A stretch of 64,000 nt of DNA. It comes from Strongyloides papillosus (taxonomy: Eukaryota > Nematoda > Chromadorea > Rhabditida > Strongyloididae). The position numbers and the translations under genes are program-made. Each line of letters starts with the position of its first letter. The stretch's first letter is position 1. Location of the stretch: assembly GCA_005656395.1 (NCBI GenBank), contig SRSI01000016.1, forward strand, positions 1 to 64,000, written 5' to 3'. Shown here piece by piece: positions 61,260-64,000 of the stretch. The notes under the pieces were generated by a model, which saw only the letters and a program-made list of their open reading frames with translations, was not told the origin of the DNA and made no database searches.

Positions 61260-61345
61260 ATAATATCTTTTCAAATAAAAAGTTACATTTAATGAAAGTT
61301 GAAAAACGCACTTAAATCTAAGAATTCTAGAACTCCGCTCCCGAA
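61260..61345. repeat. Short dispersed repeat, related to 17850-17940 and 63760-63850
   Basis: The block with AATATCTTTTCAAATAAAAAG, a GTTGAAAAACGC motif and an AACTCCGCTC motif lines up with the other two by eye. Noncoding; function unknown. Confidence 0.35.
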
Positions 61346-61629
61346 TCGATGTTTCAATATGAATTCTATACGTTTTGATTGGTATATATCTCAGCTACAA
61401 AATAGTTAATATACCATATGTGTAGCTTGTCAATGTGCAAATGTCGGGAGAGTCTTACGTAGGCCACTTTGTATATATTGGCTGCTATTATTGTAAATAT
61501 GTAAATTTTTAGATTGCTTTAACAGGATAAATTCTTGACTAATTATATATTGTTTTATATATCATTTAGTTTTTTTTGTAGCAAATTTTTATCTGACTTT
61601 GAATATAATTTATTCGACATAAAGTCGCC

Positions 61630-63600
61630 CGCAAAACTTAATATTTTTATTTTAATAACATATTTAGTTATTGAAATTTTACAGAAATACACTAAAACTT
61701 TTGATTTATGTAAAGTAAAACACACAATAAAGACACAGTAAATTTAACATCAAATTTATTCCAGTAACACTAGTGCTAACACCAACACTAAAACTAATTA
61801 ATTAAGGTAAAAAGTACAATTTATATTGTAAGTAATATTCAAATTCTTAGTATAATATTTAAATTTAGAATAATAATATTTATAATATGATATTTTATAT
61901 TTCAATTTAAGTCATAAATTTTACCTTTATTAAAAATTGACTTTGAAATAAAGACTAAATTATGTACTTTTCAATATAAAATTTCAATAATTAATTTAAA
62001 AATTTGTTCGAAATTTCATAAGCTTTAGAAAAGTTTGAACATTTGCTTAGTCATCTGTTTTGCAAGACTTTTCTTAGCACCATCTGCAACTTTTTCTTTC
62101 AATTTACCCTAAAAAACAAATTAAAGTAATGATCATATTACTTACTAAAATTCCCGAATTCTTCTTTTTTTCTTTATGCTTTTTTTCATCTTTTTCAGTG
62201 TCATTTTCTTTGTTTTTTTTCTAGAAATTTATTTGAAAAATGAATTTATACTTACATCTTTCATATCTTTCCTTTTCTTTCCCTCACTGCTTTCACTACT
62301 TTCACTGGAAGATTCGTGCTTTTTTTAAAAATTAATTTTAAATATACATCATCACTTACCTCTTTTTTGTATTTCTTTTTCTTTTTTTCTTGTTCACTAC
62401 TGTCACTACTTTCACTAGAAGAATCGTTTTTCTTCTTATAATTAAATAATAAATAATTAAATCATTTGACAACTTACATTTTTTTTTCCAAGCAAACCAC
62501 CTAAAAATTGTTTTTACTTTTTAATTTTTAAAATTACCTAGAAGACCACCGTCGTTCTTTTTTTTCTTTTTGTTTTTTTTCTCCTATAATTATAAATTAT
62601 AAAGATTTAATTCTACATACTGAATTTGTCATTAAAAGATTAGCAAATTGTAATCCACTATTAAGAAGTGTTTTCCCAACTTTTTTCGCTGCATCACTAG
62701 TTAATACTTTTTTGGCTTTTTTGCCTGCACTAGTCTACAAAAAAATTAGTTAAAAGAGAAAATTTCTTACCATAAATTTTTTAAAACCCTTTTTTTTCGA
62801 TTCTGTATTTTCATTGTTTTGGTCAACAGTACCATTGGTTGAATCAGTATGATTGGTTTCGCCATCAATTTCTAATATTGATTCATTACTACCACTGTTA
62901 CTTTCATCAGTTTTACTAACATTTGATGAATCTTCTTCTGAAGAAGCGGAAGTTTGTATACTATATTGAATTGTAAACAGCCCCAGAATAATCAGGTATT
63001 TTAGAAAATTCATTTTGATATATGACTTCAATATTTTCAAATTTCTCTTTATATTCATTTTAAAGTATTTAATTTTGGTAAAAAATGTTTGATAAAATAT
63101 AATAAAATATTTATTATAAAAATTAACTTTGAAATAGTTACTTTAAGTTACTTGAGCTTACGTTTTTTTTTCCATATAAAACATTTTATGTTTATAATCC
63201 CATAAAACTTTATTTAATAACTTAAAATAAAATCTATTGGATATTTCTTTAGTGTAAAATAAATTTTATATAACTATTTAATAATTAAGATTTACAATTG
63301 AAAAATATAAGTTTATTTGTCTACATTAAATAAATATATTACTTCCGTTGATATCAAATTTACTGTTTGAAAACGAAAAAATGATTTTTATCCATTTGTT
63401 TGAATTTTTTACTGTGTAATAAAATAGTATTTATTATAACAAAACTATTTGATTTGAAAAATACTACTATAAAAAAATGAAGATATGCTAACAACTTAAT
63501 ATTATACATAATAAATTTAATTTACCAGTAAAACAAAACGAAATTGCATTAAAATTAAAAAGTTTATTTTTTATCTATTACTTTCGTATAATATGTAAAT
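61630..63600 (-). repeat. Segmental duplication carrying small-exon gene 2
   Basis: Second unit of the duplication described at 56870-58720. Same orientation, about 4.9 kb away centre to centre. Confidence 0.8.
62025..63013 (-). CDS. Secreted Lys/Ser/Glu-rich protein from eight small exons, copy 2
   Basis: Complement exons: 62771-63013, 62621-62734, 62538-62583, 62478-62500, 62360-62434, 62256-62318, 62146-62220 and 62025-62108. Lengths are 243, 114, 46, 23, 75, 63, 75 and 84 nt. The joined frame gives 240 residues. The signal peptide (MNFLKYLIILGLFTIQYSIQ) is identical to copy 1, while the acidic segment after it is largely rewritten. Exons 2, 3 and 8 have the same length in both copies; exons 4, 5, 6 and 7 differ by 9, 3, 3 and 6 nt, always multiples of three. 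In exon 6 the AG used in copy 1 is AA here; the next AG, six bases on, keeps the frame. Family not recognised. Confidence 0.75.
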
Positions 63601-63729
63601 ATAAAGTATTTTAAATATTTTGGAAAAAGCAAAAGGAATGCTTCATGTGAGCCTTGAAATTATAAAGATTAGATTATGAGAATGATGCGCAGCTGGCATT
63701 GAAAAAAGAATTTTCATTTCAAGGTGGTT

Positions 63730-63870
63730 TTTTGTAGTTGTTTTATCATAATCAGTAACATTTATTAAGATATCTTTCAATTTGAAAAAGTTTCACTCAT
63801 TTGAAATTAAAGATAACATTCATTTTGAACGTTCATAACTCTGCACAGAATTAAGATTTCTTTAAATAAC
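63730..63870. repeat. Short dispersed repeat
   Basis: Related to 17780-17960: GTAGTTGTTTTATCATAATC, an AAGATATCTTT motif, a CATAACTCTGC motif. No coding potential. The rest of the window to 64000 shows nothing supportable. Confidence 0.4.
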
Positions 63871-64000
63871 ATAAGCAAGTAAATAACAAAATAATATATT
63901 TGAGTATAAACTTTTTTAAACAAAATTATGAAACTGTTTTGCATAGTACTTGAAAATGTTGTAAATATAGTTAACAAAGTTTTTAGAGTGTATTAAATTC

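Larger units (their letters stand above)
58721..61629. other. Spacer between the paired small-exon genes
   Basis: AT-rich. It holds the tRNA-Val at 59210-59281, the mariner remnant at 59430-59951 and a dispersed-repeat block near 61260-61345. No protein gene is supported. Confidence 0.4.

Noticed and set aside
61535..61741. 68-codon hydrophobic frame
   Set aside because: Partly overlaps the duplicated flank of the small-exon gene, and the corresponding region near 56900 does not keep the frame.
1..64000. Operons, CRISPR arrays, bacterial promoters or terminators
   Set aside because: The window is eukaryotic: introns, LTR elements, ASH2 and BRF1; no direct-repeat array with regular spacers was seen.

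Overview
The window looks like nuclear DNA of a Strongyloides-type nematode (family Strongyloididae; inference). It is extremely AT-rich, coding genes have introns of about 35-170 nt (most 35-65 nt) with GTAAGT-like donors, and the gene families match that clade: divergent astacin, SCP/TAPS (CAP), transthyretin-like (TTL) and Wart-like secreted proteins, among ordinary conserved metazoan genes. No operon, CRISPR or bacterial feature is present.

Bases 1-14,500 are compact and gene-dense. In order they hold a tandem-C2 (synaptotagmin-like) gene with an internal frame break, a secreted cysteine-rich Wart/hedgehog-related protein, a FERM+CUPID protein of FRMD4 type (minus), a three-RRM hnRNP F/H protein, ASH2 (minus), BRF1 of TFIIIB (minus), and two small membrane-protein genes.

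Bases 14,500-64,000 are very AT-rich and gene-poor. They hold lineage-specific genes and mobile-element debris: a tandem pair of TTL genes inside a ~3 kb segmental duplication (18.2-24.1 kb); a decayed Ty3/Gypsy element with LTRs (25.9-33.2 kb); a CAP gene with a poly-A frame break; a core-1 galactosyltransferase-like GT31 gene; a Tigger/pogo-type MITE with a second MITE nested inside it; a second Gypsy relic whose RNase H is split by a TA-flanked DNA element; an astacin-fold gene whose zinc-binding motif is completely lost; a long-TIR MITE; a GT64 exostosin-like gene; and a mariner remnant. A ~700-bp repeat occurs three times, each time just upstream of Gypsy sequence.

The right end (56.8-63.6 kb) holds two paralogous genes of eight exons each. 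Each encodes a short secreted Lys/Ser/Glu-rich protein built from very small, mostly phase-0 exons (23-114 nt after the first), with a tRNA-Val(CAC) between them. This pair is the most unusual gene structure here and I do not recognise the family. Exon boundaries throughout were inferred by eye from reading frame, splice-site consensus and paralogue comparison; none is backed by transcript data.
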